From Aneurinibacillus uraniidurans (GTDB lineage Bacteria > Bacillota > Bacilli > Aneurinibacillales > Aneurinibacillaceae), in contig NZ_CP116902.1 in the NCBI RefSeq assembly GCF_028471905.1, forward strand, positions 3,522,501 to 3,562,500: a stretch of DNA of 40,000 nt. The letters are read 5' to 3'. Numbering within the stretch: position 1 is the first letter of the stretch; each line of letters starts with the position of its first letter. The position numbers were made by a program, and so were the translations under genes. The notes under the pieces were generated by a model, which had not been told where the DNA came from, made no database searches, and was given only the letters and a program-made list of their open reading frames with translations. Shown here in pieces: positions 31,838 through 40,000 of the stretch.

Positions 31838-32311
31838 TTACAACTTCTCACCGAGTCCTTTTAAGAAACCGACTGCCATCGTAAGGGCACGGTTTGCATT
31901 CGGATCACGGAGAACTTTAATCAAATCGAACATCCCCATCTTCTGATTGGACTGGAGTTCTTCATTGGAACGGTCAATGCCATTTACGACACCGGATACA
32001 ACCTTACGTATCATTTCCGGCTCTAACTCTCCCACCATACCGACTGCACTCATCACGTTGTTAATCCCACGCGTCATGGTTGGCTTAGACAGTTGAGAAA
32101 CTCCGATTTCCATCACCTTTTCACGTGATTGAATTAGCCCACCGATCACTTCCATCGCACCCATCTCATGCAGCAGTTCTACAATCTTTAACAAATCCTT
32201 AATCGCATCACCGTGCTTCGCGACAACGCTAAGCAATTCACCCAGCGCCTGTGCCTGTAGTTCTGCTTCTGTCGGTTCATGACGGGTTACGTCTTGAATT
32301 GGCTTTGCCAT
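31838..32311 (-). CDS. DUF1641 protein (YrhD-like)
   Basis: A 157-aa soluble, helical protein. The sequence AQALGELLSVVAKHGDAIKD and the later KMGMFDLIKVLRDPNANRAL place it in DUF1641. Members sit beside formate dehydrogenase alpha subunits, and here its ATG directly follows the fdh stop codon (TAAATG), so the two are coupled. It is probably an accessory or small partner subunit of the dehydrogenase; the function is inferred from linkage. Confidence 0.9.
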   Translation of the reverse strand: MAKPIQDVTRHEPTEAELQAQALGELLSVVAKHGDAIKDLLKIVELLHEMGAMEVIGGLIQSREKVMEIGVSQLSKPTMTRGINNVMSAVGMVGELEPEMIRKVVSGVVNGIDRSNEELQSNQKMGMFDLIKVLRDPNANRALTMAVGFLKGLGEKL

Positions 32312-35266
32312 TTAATTTTCCTCCCGGCCAGCTGTTTCCAGCGGCTTGTAGTCCGCACGGCTCCATTTGCGCTCGACTTCAACACCGGTCTGTGGATTAC
32401 GATTGCCATAGCGAGAATTGATGCGCGGTAATGGACTGTCACCTTCTACACTTAGCACCTGCATTTTAACCTTTGTTTCTTTATAAGCAGGTGTATGGGT
32501 CACCAGGTCATGATGATTTCCTGTTAACAGGTTGACAGCCGAATCCTCTCTTGTTGAATTCATTGGCACGTACAGCTCTTTTCCACGTACACGGTCTGTG
32601 ACAAGAACACGCAGTTTAACGGCTCCATATAGCGATTCAAGTCGAACAAGTGACCCATCTTTTACACCACGCTCTTTTGCCAACTCTGGCGAAACCTCGA
32701 CGAATGTGTCAGGAACTTTATGATTGATGCCGCCAGATTTGTTCGTCATGTTGCCTTCATGGAAATGCTCCAGCAGACGACCGTTATTAACAAGCAAGTC
32801 GAATTCGCTTGGCAATTCCACTGGTGGAACCCAGTCAGTTGGGAACAGACGTGCTTTGCCATCCGGGAATGGGAACTTCTCCAAGTACAAAATCGGCGTA
32901 TCGGTTCCATCCGCCTGAACCGGCCAGAGCAGACTCTTAAAACCTTCCAGACGCTCGTAGTTCACACCTGCGAATAGTGGTGCGAGACTCGCCGCTTCCG
33001 CCATGATTTCACCCGGGTTGTTATACTGCCAGTTTGCCCCCATCGCATTCGCTACCTCAGTGAGAATCACCCAGTCAGGACGACTACCTTTCAGTGGCTC
33101 AAGTACCTGATACAAGCGTTGAATACGACGTTCTGTATTGGTGAAAGTTCCTTCCTTTTCAAGACTTGGACTCGCTGGCAGGATCACATCTGCGAATTGA
33201 GCCGTTTTGGTCAGGAAAATATCCTGCACAACGAGGAATTCAAGTTTCTCAAGTGCTGCATGGATGTAGTTCGCATTCGCATCCACCCATGCCATTTCCT
33301 CGCCCATGATGTACATCGCTTTTAAGTGACCTTCATGGATCGCTTCAATCATGGCTGGGTTATCCATCCCCTTCTCAGCCGGAAGGGTTACACCCCATGA
33401 CTGCTCGTAACGAGCACGAACAGCATCATCTGTCACAAGCTCATAGCCTGGGAAGAAATTCGGCAGTGTACCGAAGTCACATGCTCCCTGTACGTTGTTA
33501 TGTCCACGCAGCGGGAACGCCCCTGCATTTGGACGGGCAAAGTTACCCGTTACAAGCAATAGGTTGCTGATTGCGGTACTCGTTTCACTAGCTCCACAGT
33601 GCTGAGTCACACCCATAGCCCAGAAAATTGCCGTGCCATCTGCTTCATGAATCATGGCGGCCGTCTGGATCAACTGCTCTTTCGAGAGACCCGTTACTTT
33701 TTCCGCGTACTCTAGTGTGTATTTTTCAAGTGATTTCGCATAGTCGGCAAAACCATTTACTTTCTCGTTTAGGAACGCAACATCATGCCAGCCCTGATCA
33801 ATGATGTATTTCGTTACCGCAGACAGCCATACATGATCGGTACCTGGATTAGTACGGAGGAACAAATCTGAGCGCTCCGCCATTTCGTTTTTACGCAGGT
33901 CTGCAACAATTAACTTTTGTTTCCCTTTCTTGTGGGCACGTTTGATACGTGTTGCGATAACCGGGTGCGCTTCTGCTGGATTTGCCCCAACGATAATGCC
34001 GAGACCTGCACCTGCCATGTCGTGGATAGAACCTGCGTCACCGCCATAACCGACCGTACGGAACAAACCTGTTGTCGCTGGAGACTGACAGTAGCGTGAG
34101 CAGTTGTCCACGTTATTCGTACCACCAATAGAACGCGCAAGTTTTTGCATCAAATAGTTCTCTTCATTCGTACATTTAGAAGAGGAAATAAATCCGAGCG
34201 CATCGGCACCATCACGGTTTTTAATTTCCAGCATCTTGCTTGCGATCAGGGCATATGCTTCTTCCCATGTGGCCTCAACAAAGGTATCTCCTTTACGAAT
34301 GAGTGGCTTGGTCAGACGGTCTTCACTATTCACGAAGTCCCAACCGAATTTCCCTTTTACGCATGTCGAGATGCCGTTAACCGGAGAATCCGGCGTTGGT
34401 TGAACCTTGAGGATCTTACGCCCTTTGGTCCACACTTCAAACGTACAGCCTACGCCACAGAACGTACAAACTGTCTTCGTCTTTTTCGTCCGTGTGCTGC
34501 GAATGGTCGCTTCCAGATCAGATACTGCGAGAATCCCACTGTAGCCCGGCTCTACTTCTTTTACCAGCTCGATCATTGGAGCCATCAGCTCTGGTTTCAG
34601 CTTTGTCATCGTACCAGCCTCACCAAGCATTGATTTCTCCATCAAGGCGTTACATGGACATACGTTTACACAGTGACCACAGGAAACACATGAAGATTCA
34701 TTAATATTCACATCGTTATCCCAGATTACACGCGGGCGATCGAGCTCCCAGTTAATCGAAAGCGTCTCGTTAACCTGTACATTCTGGCATGCTTCTACAC
34801 ACTGTCCGCACAAAATACATTGTGTCGGGTCATAGCGGTAAAACGGATGCGACATGTCAACTTCATACGGTTTTGGGCTAAATGGATACGATTGGTGTTC
34901 AATGCCCATCATTTCTACTGTGTTATGGATGCGGCAATCGCCATTGTTGTTATCACAAACGGTACAATAAAGCAGGTGATTTTCCAGAATGCGATCCATT
35001 GCCTCTGTTTGTGCTGCTTTTGCTGATAAGGACTGTGTTTCAATCTTCATACCTGGCTGCACTTTTGTCGCACAGGAACGTACAAGCTGTCCGTTTACTT
35101 CCACCATACACGTATCGCACGTTTGAATCGTACCGAGATTCTGATGATAGCAGATGTGTGGAATTTCAATGCCGTTCTCTTTGATCACATCAACCAAGTT
35201 CTGGTCGGTACTGGCTTCGTAACTTTTGCCGTTAATCGCAAGCGACACAGGTGTCTTCGTCTCCAT
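32312..35266 (-). CDS. fdhA: Molybdopterin formate dehydrogenase, alpha subunit (YrhE-like)
   Basis: A 984-aa iron-sulfur molybdoenzyme. The order is a [2Fe-2S] domain (Cys39, 50, 53, 65), a NuoG-like His/Cys cluster (CTVCDNNNGDCRIH), two [4Fe-4S] ferredoxin motifs (CILCGQCVEAC; CVSCGHCVNVC), and then the molybdopterin domain. That domain has its own [4Fe-4S] site (Cys267, 270, 274, 302) and the active-site CSRYCQSP, in which Cys393 stands where other formate dehydrogenases have selenocysteine. The C-terminal molydopterin-dinucleotide domain is complete. It is cytoplasmic (no Tat signal). GGGGGAGG precedes the ATG. It oxidises formate to carbon dioxide, passing electrons through the clusters to an acceptor not encoded here. 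Confidence 0.93.
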   Translation of the reverse strand: METKTPVSLAINGKSYEASTDQNLVDVIKENGIEIPHICYHQNLGTIQTCDTCMVEVNGQLVRSCATKVQPGMKIETQSLSAKAAQTEAMDRILENHLLYCTVCDNNNGDCRIHNTVEMMGIEHQSYPFSPKPYEVDMSHPFYRYDPTQCILCGQCVEACQNVQVNETLSINWELDRPRVIWDNDVNINESSCVSCGHCVNVCPCNALMEKSMLGEAGTMTKLKPELMAPMIELVKEVEPGYSGILAVSDLEATIRSTRTKKTKTVCTFCGVGCTFEVWTKGRKILKVQPTPDSPVNGISTCVKGKFGWDFVNSEDRLTKPLIRKGDTFVEATWEEAYALIASKMLEIKNRDGADALGFISSSKCTNEENYLMQKLARSIGGTNNVDNCSRYCQSPATTGLFRTVGYGGDAGSIHDMAGAGLGIIVGANPAEAHPVIATRIKRAHKKGKQKLIVADLRKNEMAERSDLFLRTNPGTDHVWLSAVTKYIIDQGWHDVAFLNEKVNGFADYAKSLEKYTLEYAEKVTGLSKEQLIQTAAMIHEADGTAIFWAMGVTQHCGASETSTAISNLLLVTGNFARPNAGAFPLRGHNNVQGACDFGTLPNFFPGYELVTDDAVRARYEQSWGVTLPAEKGMDNPAMIEAIHEGHLKAMYIMGEEMAWVDANANYIHAALEKLEFLVVQDIFLTKTAQFADVILPASPSLEKEGTFTNTERRIQRLYQVLEPLKGSRPDWVILTEVANAMGANWQYNNPGEIMAEAASLAPLFAGVNYERLEGFKSLLWPVQADGTDTPILYLEKFPFPDGKARLFPTDWVPPVELPSEFDLLVNNGRLLEHFHEGNMTNKSGGINHKVPDTFVEVSPELAKERGVKDGSLVRLESLYGAVKLRVLVTDRVRGKELYVPMNSTREDSAVNLLTGNHHDLVTHTPAYKETKVKMQVLSVEGDSPLPRINSRYGNRNPQTGVEVERKWSRADYKPLETAGREEN

Positions 35267-35310
35267 ACTTCCTCCCCCAATTTCTTCATGTTCATTTACC
35301 GGAACACAAT

Positions 35311-35380
35311 AAAAAATCCACCATGAAACAACTACCTGAGACTTTAACAGTTCTCAGGCTTATACGTTGTTTCATGGTGG
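35311..35380 (-). terminator. Leader terminator/attenuator of the formate dehydrogenase gene
   Basis: CCACCATGAAACAAC (35,318-35,332) pairs perfectly with 35,366-35,380 (15 bp). The loop contains a second stem, CCTGAGA with TCTCAGG. On the minus strand ATTTTTTATTG follows, so this is an intrinsic terminator. It lies 47 bp before the fdhA ribosome site and downstream of the only good promoter, so it must be passed to express the gene. A further hairpin (35,390-35,398 with 35,401-35,409) precedes it. Confidence 0.8.
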
Positions 35381-35546
35381 AATAGTCGTCAGCACTTACA
35401 TAAGTACTGTCATATACCAATCCGCCATATATCAGTTAATGGTTACAATAACAAGAAACGAATAGAATACGATTACCGCAATCAATTCGCAACTTATAAT
35501 TATATCCCTATCAAACTATGATGAACGAAACTTCATATCTAAATCC
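35381..35546 (-). ncRNA. Candidate 5' leader sensor region of fdhA
   Basis: About 165 nt of untranslated RNA would precede the leader terminator if transcription starts near 35,546. It includes a 9-bp hairpin just ahead of the terminator. The sequence matches no riboswitch class I can recall: no T-box, TPP, SAM, ykkC or purine core motifs are visible. A ligand or protein sensing formate, molybdopterin or redox state is only conjecture. Confidence 0.4.
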
Positions 35547-35553
35547 ATTTAAC

Positions 35554-35582
35554 ATTATAGTAACAAATTCGTCACATGTCTA
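35554..35582 (-). promoter_or_regulatory. Promoter of the formate dehydrogenase operon
   Basis: On the minus strand TAGACA (35,582-35,577), 17 bp, TATAAT (35,559-35,554). The -35 overlaps the stop codon of the upstream MpsC-like gene. Confidence 0.75.
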
Positions 35583-35934
35583 GCACTAATGGTCTATCAA
35601 AAACAAAAACTGTCATAGCGGTATCCATTTCATAACGAAAATCTACAAAAAGTGTGACCAGCTTGGCGTTTACAAGCTCTTCTAACGGACGCCCCACTGA
35701 CAAATCCTCATAAATTTTTTTAATAAATTCAGTTCGGGTCTCATGAATCATCCGTCTGCCTTCTTCTGTCCGACTCATAAACTTCTCAACGCTTGTAAGG
35801 TTCCCTTTCATTTCACAAATTGCCCACGGTCCAGTAAATCTAGTAATAATATGAGTCGGTCCCTTGCCAACATGTGTTTTACGAATTTCACGGACAATAT
35901 TACTAAACTCGTGTGCAATACGGGCAGTACTCAT
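35572..35934 (-). CDS. MpsC/DUF2294-family protein
   Basis: A 120-aa protein. ATG at 35,934 with GGTGG 6 nt upstream; the open frame before it has no signal. The sequence IVREIRKTHVGKGPTHIITR, then FTGPWAICEMKGNLTSVEKF, and FDRPLVLDM at the end fit DUF2294 (named MpsC after a proposed Na-translocating system). No membrane helix, so a soluble partner is likely. It is divergent from fdhD, and its end overlaps the fdhA promoter. Link to formate metabolism is by position only. Confidence 0.85.
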   Translation of the reverse strand: MSTARIAHEFSNIVREIRKTHVGKGPTHIITRFTGPWAICEMKGNLTSVEKFMSRTEEGRRMIHETRTEFIKKIYEDLSVGRPLEELVNAKLVTLFVDFRYEMDTAMTVFVFDRPLVLDM

Positions 35935-36022
35935 TGTGCTCCACCTTCCTTGCTGCGTATTCTGCTCATCTAGAATTGCATGTTCTCGCTTACAATGCAA
36001 GAGAAGGGTATAAAAAATTCTT

Positions 36023-36050
36023 TTGACTTTCTTTCTTCACAAACTACAAT
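36023..36050 (+). promoter_or_regulatory. Promoter of fdhD
   Basis: TTGACT (36,023-36,028), 16 bp, TACAAT (36,045-36,050). The transcription start would lie about 25 bp before the fdhD ATG. Confidence 0.75.
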
Positions 36051-36081
36051 AAAACAAGAAAGAAAGGTGGTTTTGTTTAGC

Positions 36082-36882
36082 ATGATTCATCCTATCACTC
36101 ACACTCGCACTGTCTGGCATTATGAAAATGATGAATGGACAGAGCGCACAGATGAAGTCGTAAATGAATTTCCTGTAACAATTTTTCTCGATGAAGAAGA
36201 GTTTGCAACCGTTGTATGCACACCTGAATACATTGAAGATCTCGTAATCGGCTTTCTAGCATCTGAAGGAGTCATCCGATCCTTTGCTGACATCAAAATC
36301 ATTACGGTCCAGGAGGAAGAAGGATTTGTCCATGTAGAGACTCACGCTAAGCATAAGCTAAATCAACGTCTGTATTCCAAGCGCTATATTACTTCATGCT
36401 GCGGGAAAAGTCGTCAGCATTTTTATTTTTACAATGATGCTCGTACAGCCAAAGTTATGACTGAAAAAAATGTTCTGCTTACCCCGGCAGATTGCTCTCG
36501 CCTGATTGCAGCTATGCAGGACAACTCTGTTGTCTTCCGAAATACAGGCGGCGTTCATAATGCAGCGCTGTGCGATAAAACGGGCATTTTGGTTGATCGC
36601 ATGGATATCGGTCGCCATAATGCACTCGACAAAATCTACGGCTACTGCCTCCAACATGATATTTCTTTACACGATAAAGTCATTGCATTCAGTGGACGCA
36701 TCTCTTCAGAAGTGCTGCTTAAAGTGGCCAAAATCGGCTGTGAAGTCGTTCTGTCCAAATCCGCGCCGACCCGCCTAGCCCTTGAACTTGCCGAAGAACT
36801 TGGCATTACGGCAGTTGGCTTTATTCGCGGCAGTTCGCTAAATGTATATACTCACCCGGAGCGGATTGTTATACAAAAATAA
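36082..36882 (+). CDS. fdhD: Formate dehydrogenase accessory sulfurtransferase FdhD
   Basis: A 266-aa protein from ATG 36,082 (a TTG 9 bp earlier fits the ribosome site AAAGGTGG equally well). Family features: VVNEFPVTIFLDEEEFATVV, EDLVIGFLASEGVI, ITSCCGK with the sulfur-carrying Cys pair, TGGVHNAALCD, MDIGRHNALDKIYGY and the C-terminal SAPTRLALELAEELGITAVG. It transfers sulfur from a cysteine desulfurase to the molybdenum cofactor of formate dehydrogenase, which makes the enzyme active, so it acts directly on the neighbouring fdhA product. Its 3' end overlaps the convergent AraC-type gene by 14 bp. Confidence 0.94.
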   Translation: MIHPITHTRTVWHYENDEWTERTDEVVNEFPVTIFLDEEEFATVVCTPEYIEDLVIGFLASEGVIRSFADIKIITVQEEEGFVHVETHAKHKLNQRLYSKRYITSCCGKSRQHFYFYNDARTAKVMTEKNVLLTPADCSRLIAAMQDNSVVFRNTGGVHNAALCDKTGILVDRMDIGRHNALDKIYGYCLQHDISLHDKVIAFSGRISSEVLLKVAKIGCEVVLSKSAPTRLALELAEELGITAVGFIRGSSLNVYTHPERIVIQK

Positions 36883-38116
36883 TTTCAATGGTGCCTCGGT
36901 ATTCACTCGGAGCTAACCCTGCATATTTTTTAAAAATAGCACTAAAGTAGTTCGGCGTGTTAAAACCAAGCTCTTCGGCAATTTGTTCAATGGTCTTATT
37001 CGTGTGTCGTAAAAGCCAGATCGCACGCTGCAGGCGGACAAATGTAACATACTCCACAAAACTCCGGCCCGTTTCTTTCTTGAACAAGCGACTGAAATAG
37101 GCCGGGCTTAAATTCACCTGTCCTGCCACACAGGTCACGGTTAAATCCTCTGTATAGTGTTCAATAATATACCGACTACACTGCTGGATTAGCTTATCAT
37201 CTGCGATCTGGTCATGATACCGTAAAGAGAGACGCTCATACGGAGGGGTTCTCCTTGCTTTTCGTGCTTCCCGATAGGAGTGAAATAAAGCTAATGGTTC
37301 ACGGTAGATCTCCCCAACTCCTATATACAGGTGTATATTTTGCTCTTCCTCCAGCTCCGCAATTGTAGAAAGCAATGCAGACTGTCCTGCCTCCCAGCAG
37401 CGAAGAGATGGGTATGCCTCTGGGATACGTAACAAGAGAAGCATGTGTTTACGGTAAGACAAAAAAAACAGATGTGGAACAAGTGGACCGAGATGCTTCT
37501 GTACATACTGACGAATCTCCCTGCCTGCATTCCAGCCTTCTGGACGTTCATGTTCTGGAAATCGGACAAATCCTTGAATAAAGCAAACGACATTTGGGAT
37601 CGCTTCTCCCGGAAAAAAAGAACGTGCCTGAATCAATTCAGATTCCGTCCGTACTTCATCACGTAGCAATCGTCGTAAAAAAGCTTCCTGAAATGGTCTA
37701 ACATCCCGCTCGCTCTGATGAGAAACCTGCTCATAAATATCCTGGTAGTTTACCGGACTCTCTAGTTCCTCTGATAACGCTTTCAAATTTCGTTTAAGTG
37801 TGCGATAAAGCAGACTCTTTTTTAATGGTTTTATAAACAAAGAAGGCAGCTTCATTTCCATTGCTATTGGAGATGTTGCGAGAATCGCAGGTGATAAAAT
37901 CGGGATGATCCGGCATTTTGGATTTCTTTTGCGAACCCGGTTTACTTTTACCCAGTCAAACAAAGTATGGATTTCGATCAATAAAATATGAAAGCTTTCT
38001 ACTGGAAGCTCTGTAATTTCTTCTACTTGGCAACATGTGTCGAATCCCTCTCGCATCCAGGTGCTAATCTTCTCTTTCTCTTCCGTATCCTGCATAAGCA
38101 GCTGAATGATATACAA
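36869..38116 (-). CDS. AraC-family regulator with degenerate receiver domain
   Basis: The start is placed at TTG 38,116 because AGGAG lies 8 nt upstream; this gives 415 aa. An open frame extends 65 codons further up without signals. Residues 1-115 look like a receiver domain: LYIIQLLMQD strand, ILLIEIHTLF at the phosphorylation strand, PILSPA and LFIKPL with the conserved Lys. But the phospho-acceptor Asp is Glu, so it may be permanently on or act without phosphorylation. The middle region is YesN-like. The C-terminus (about 310-410) has two AraC helix-turn-helix motifs (CVAGQVNLSPAYFSRLFKKE and QIAEELGFNTPNYFSAIFKK). It is divergent from the DUF485/symporter genes, its likely targets. Confidence 0.83.
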   Translation of the reverse strand: MYIIQLLMQDTEEKEKISTWMREGFDTCCQVEEITELPVESFHILLIEIHTLFDWVKVNRVRKRNPKCRIIPILSPAILATSPIAMEMKLPSLFIKPLKKSLLYRTLKRNLKALSEELESPVNYQDIYEQVSHQSERDVRPFQEAFLRRLLRDEVRTESELIQARSFFPGEAIPNVVCFIQGFVRFPEHERPEGWNAGREIRQYVQKHLGPLVPHLFFLSYRKHMLLLLRIPEAYPSLRCWEAGQSALLSTIAELEEEQNIHLYIGVGEIYREPLALFHSYREARKARRTPPYERLSLRYHDQIADDKLIQQCSRYIIEHYTEDLTVTCVAGQVNLSPAYFSRLFKKETGRSFVEYVTFVRLQRAIWLLRHTNKTIEQIAEELGFNTPNYFSAIFKKYAGLAPSEYRGTIEIIFV

Positions 38117-38165
38117 GTCTCCCTCTCCTCTTTCTTTAATGAAATTCGACAGTTTCCTATGTAAA

Positions 38166-38194
38166 ACTATACTATATTTTTCTGAATAGGACAA
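38166..38194 (-). promoter_or_regulatory. Promoter of the AraC-type regulator gene
   Basis: On the minus strand TTGTCC (38,194-38,189), 17 bp, TATAGT (38,171-38,166). Confidence 0.6.
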
Positions 38195-38348
38195 ATTTTT
38201 GTATATTTTAGACACTTTTTTGTAAGGTATCTGCGTGATGAATCCATTACAATCAATACTAACTATTTTATCTGCCGCACAACTAAGGAGGGAGTCAAAT
38301 ACGCGGCACATTCAGATAATAGAAATAAACAAAGGAGGAGAAAACCTT

Positions 38349-38717
38349 ATGGCAGCTGAGTTTACTGAGTATGAATATGTTGCTGCAGGCACGGTTGATG
38401 TCAGTCAACTAGAGCCACTCGACAAGGAAACTACACGTATCATGAGAGATGAGATGTCCACTGGTTCCAAATTAACGATCTTTTATTATGTTTTTATTTT
38501 TATGATTCCCATTTTGAACTGGCATGCAAGCGGCTTCATGTTCTCTCGTATGTGGGGTGGCATGACATATACCTGGTTTGTTACCGGCATTGTCGCCATG
38601 GCAATGGCATTCATTATTGCTTATGTTCATACTTCTCTTTATGAAAAGCGCTTACACAAATATCAAGGAAGCACAGGTACTCCATCCACTCATTCTGAAG
38701 GGAGGAATATTGGCTAA
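38349..38717 (+). CDS. DUF485 membrane protein (YjcH-like)
   Basis: A 122-aa protein with two membrane helices (about 41-60 and 73-93). ATG at 38,349 has AAAGGAGG about 10 nt upstream. The sequence LTIFYYVFIFMIPILNWHAS, then WFVTGIVAMAMAFIIAYVHT, then LYEKRLHKYQ is the DUF485 pattern. These proteins are encoded just ahead of acetate/pyruvate-type symporters (yjcH-actP). Here the stop overlaps the symporter start (TAATG), and the protein probably helps assemble or regulate that carrier. Confidence 0.9.
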   Translation: MAAEFTEYEYVAAGTVDVSQLEPLDKETTRIMRDEMSTGSKLTIFYYVFIFMIPILNWHASGFMFSRMWGGMTYTWFVTGIVAMAMAFIIAYVHTSLYEKRLHKYQGSTGTPSTHSEGRNIG

Positions 38718-40000
38718 TGCTCCAAACACTACTCGAACCTAAAATGATCTTAACCATCCTTTTGATGGGTACGATTGTTTATATTACGTATTTAACAAAG
38801 AAAAGCTCTACTGCTTCCGATTACTTTGTAGGTGGCCGAAGCTTCGGCTGGTTCACCAATGGTTCAGCCATTGGTGGTGATTATCTGAGCGCCGCAACGT
38901 TTCTCGGTATCGCAGGTCTGACGTTCCAGCTTGGATATGATGGCGCTTACTATGCGTTTTGTTTCTCTATCGGTCTAACGTTGCTTGCGATTTTTGTTGC
39001 TGGACCGCTTCGCCGTTTTGGAGCTTACACAGTCGCTGACTTCCTAGCATATCGCTTTCACAGTAAACGCGCTCGTCTGGCTGCAGTAGCCGTTGTTCTT
39101 GCGATTTCCGGATTTTATGCAGCTCCGCAGCTTCTCGGTGCTGCTCAAATTTTAAGCATGTTTTTCGGCACAACCTATGAATTCGGTATTATTTTTACGT
39201 GTACAGTTATGGTTTTCTACGTAGGTATTGGCGGTATGAAAGGTACGACAATTAACCAGGCTCTTGAGCTTTGGATTCGTCTTGGTGCCTTTGTATTAAT
39301 GGCAGCTGCTGCTGTCTATGGCGGTCTTCATTACGATAGAATTCTTGCAGCGATTAATGAGTTCCATGGATCTATTGCAGGTACTGCCCAATTTGCAAAG
39401 GACGGAAAAGATGTAGCTTTTGACGGTGCTTCCTGGACCGGAACAGGTCATTATTTCCCTACATTCTGGCAAACAATTTCCATGACAATCGGTCTGTCAC
39501 TTGGTACGATCGGTCTGCCTCACATCCTGCTTCGCTTCTATACAAACCCAAGTGCAAAAGCAGCTCGGAAATCAGCCTTGATGGCAATCGGTATTGCAAG
39601 CGTATTCTTTTTCTTTGCAGTTTACCTTGGTGCTGTCGGACGCGCTGTTTTCCTTAGTGGTTCTGCAAGCCCTGAAGTTATGAAGGATCTCGTAGCAGGT
39701 GGTAATAACATGGTTATTCCATCTACGGCACAAGCTCTCGGTGGCGAATGGTTGCTTGGTCTCGTAATTGCCGGTGCTTTTGCTGCAATCTTCTCTAACC
39801 TCTCGGGTCTGTTTATTGCAAGTTCTGGAGCTCTTGCACATGATCTGTACGCGACGTTTATGCGTAAAAACATTACAGAGCGTGAGCGTGTTATTGCAGG
39901 TAAAGTAGCAATCGTAATCCTTGCTTTCCTGTATGGTGCACTTGGCCTCATGGTAAAAACAGCATCCATCGGTCACCTCGTTGCCCTTGCATTTACAGTA
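38717..40000 (+). CDS. Sodium/solute symporter (ActP/MctC-like), cut by window edge
   Basis: Open from ATG 38,717 to the end of the window, 428 codons without a stop. It starts MLQTLLEPKMILTILLMGTI and shows SSS-family features: SDYFVGGRSFGWFTNGSAIG, GDYLSAATFLGIAG, the Na-site helix, TIGLPHILLRFYT and AAIFSNLSGLFIASSGALAH. At least nine membrane helices are visible. Overlap with the DUF485 stop (TAATG) means coupled translation. By family and context, the likely substrate is acetate or another short monocarboxylate with Na. The C-terminus lies beyond the window. Confidence 0.9.
   Translation, partial: MLQTLLEPKMILTILLMGTIVYITYLTKKSSTASDYFVGGRSFGWFTNGSAIGGDYLSAATFLGIAGLTFQLGYDGAYYAFCFSIGLTLLAIFVAGPLRRFGAYTVADFLAYRFHSKRARLAAVAVVLAISGFYAAPQLLGAAQILSMFFGTTYEFGIIFTCTVMVFYVGIGGMKGTTINQALELWIRLGAFVLMAAAAVYGGLHYDRILAAINEFHGSIAGTAQFAKDGKDVAFDGASWTGTGHYFPTFWQTISMTIGLSLGTIGLPHILLRFYTNPSAKAARKSALMAIGIASVFFFFAVYLGAVGRAVFLSGSASPEVMKDLVAGGNNMVIPSTAQALGGEWLLGLVIAGAFAAIFSNLSGLFIASSGALAHDLYATFMRKNITERERVIAGKVAIVILAFLYGALGLMVKTASIGHLVALAFTV

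Noticed and set aside
35311-35546. T-box or known metabolite riboswitch in the fdhA leader
   Set aside because: No T-box AGGGTGG sequence and no recognisable TPP, SAM, lysine, ykkC or purine core; left as an unassigned leader.

Overview
The window reads as a chromosomal segment of a spore-forming-type Bacillota, probably order Bacillales and close to Aneurinibacillus or Brevibacillus. This is inferred from the strong AGGAGG ribosome binding sites, the yrhE/yrhD/yrhG-type formate genes, the ZnuABC-Zur block, the short bd-type oxidase and the RocG-type glutamate dehydrogenase. Family names come from recognising protein motifs by eye; no database search was run.

Positions 1-11,400 are AT-rich and accessory in character. 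They hold an OmpR-type two-component system with a three-repeat PepSY protein (YkoG/YkoH/YkoJ-like), many very small genes (VOC, STAS, winged helix, zinc ribbon, CDGSH, DUF4236, and proteins of 43 and 33 aa), several broken genes, and intergenic stretches rich in hairpins. A secreted protein with seven repeats of about 50 aa (a likely beta-propeller) lies in a 2.47 kb segment. That segment is bounded by an 83-bp direct repeat which duplicates the 3' end and terminator of zur. It also contains the 3' two thirds of a tRNA-Leu(GAG). Together these look like the scar of a site-specific integrated element.

Positions 11,500-17,200 are core-like: zur-znuB-znuC-znuA (all minus strand, with a promoter and a Zur-box-like site ahead of znuA) and a two-gene bd-type oxidase of the short CbdAB/YthAB kind.

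Positions 17,300-30,900 hold what appears to be a sigma-54 putrescine and amino-acid regulon. An enhancer-binding regulator (two CBS-like units, two PAS, AAA+, Fis HTH) sits beside a putrescine aminotransferase, an aldehyde dehydrogenase, a glutamate dehydrogenase and two PuuP-like permeases. Four matches to TGGCAY-N5-TTGCW stand just upstream of the dehydrogenase/aminotransferase operon, the glutamate dehydrogenase gene and each permease gene. The implied route is putrescine import, transamination to 4-aminobutyraldehyde, oxidation to GABA, and glutamate turnover. An MFS gene with an overlapping small gene, a DUF3501 gene and a PerR-box rubrerythrin gene are interspersed.

Positions 31,000-36,900 hold a formate module: formate/nitrite channel, DUF1641 protein, a 984-aa molybdopterin formate dehydrogenase, an MpsC/DUF2294 protein and a divergent fdhD. 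The formate dehydrogenase transcript appears to begin about 280 nt upstream and to run through a strong terminator-like hairpin in its leader, which suggests attenuation by an unidentified signal. The window ends with an AraC-type regulator carrying a degenerate receiver domain, divergent from a DUF485 gene and a sodium/solute symporter gene cut by the window edge (acetate or other monocarboxylate uptake).
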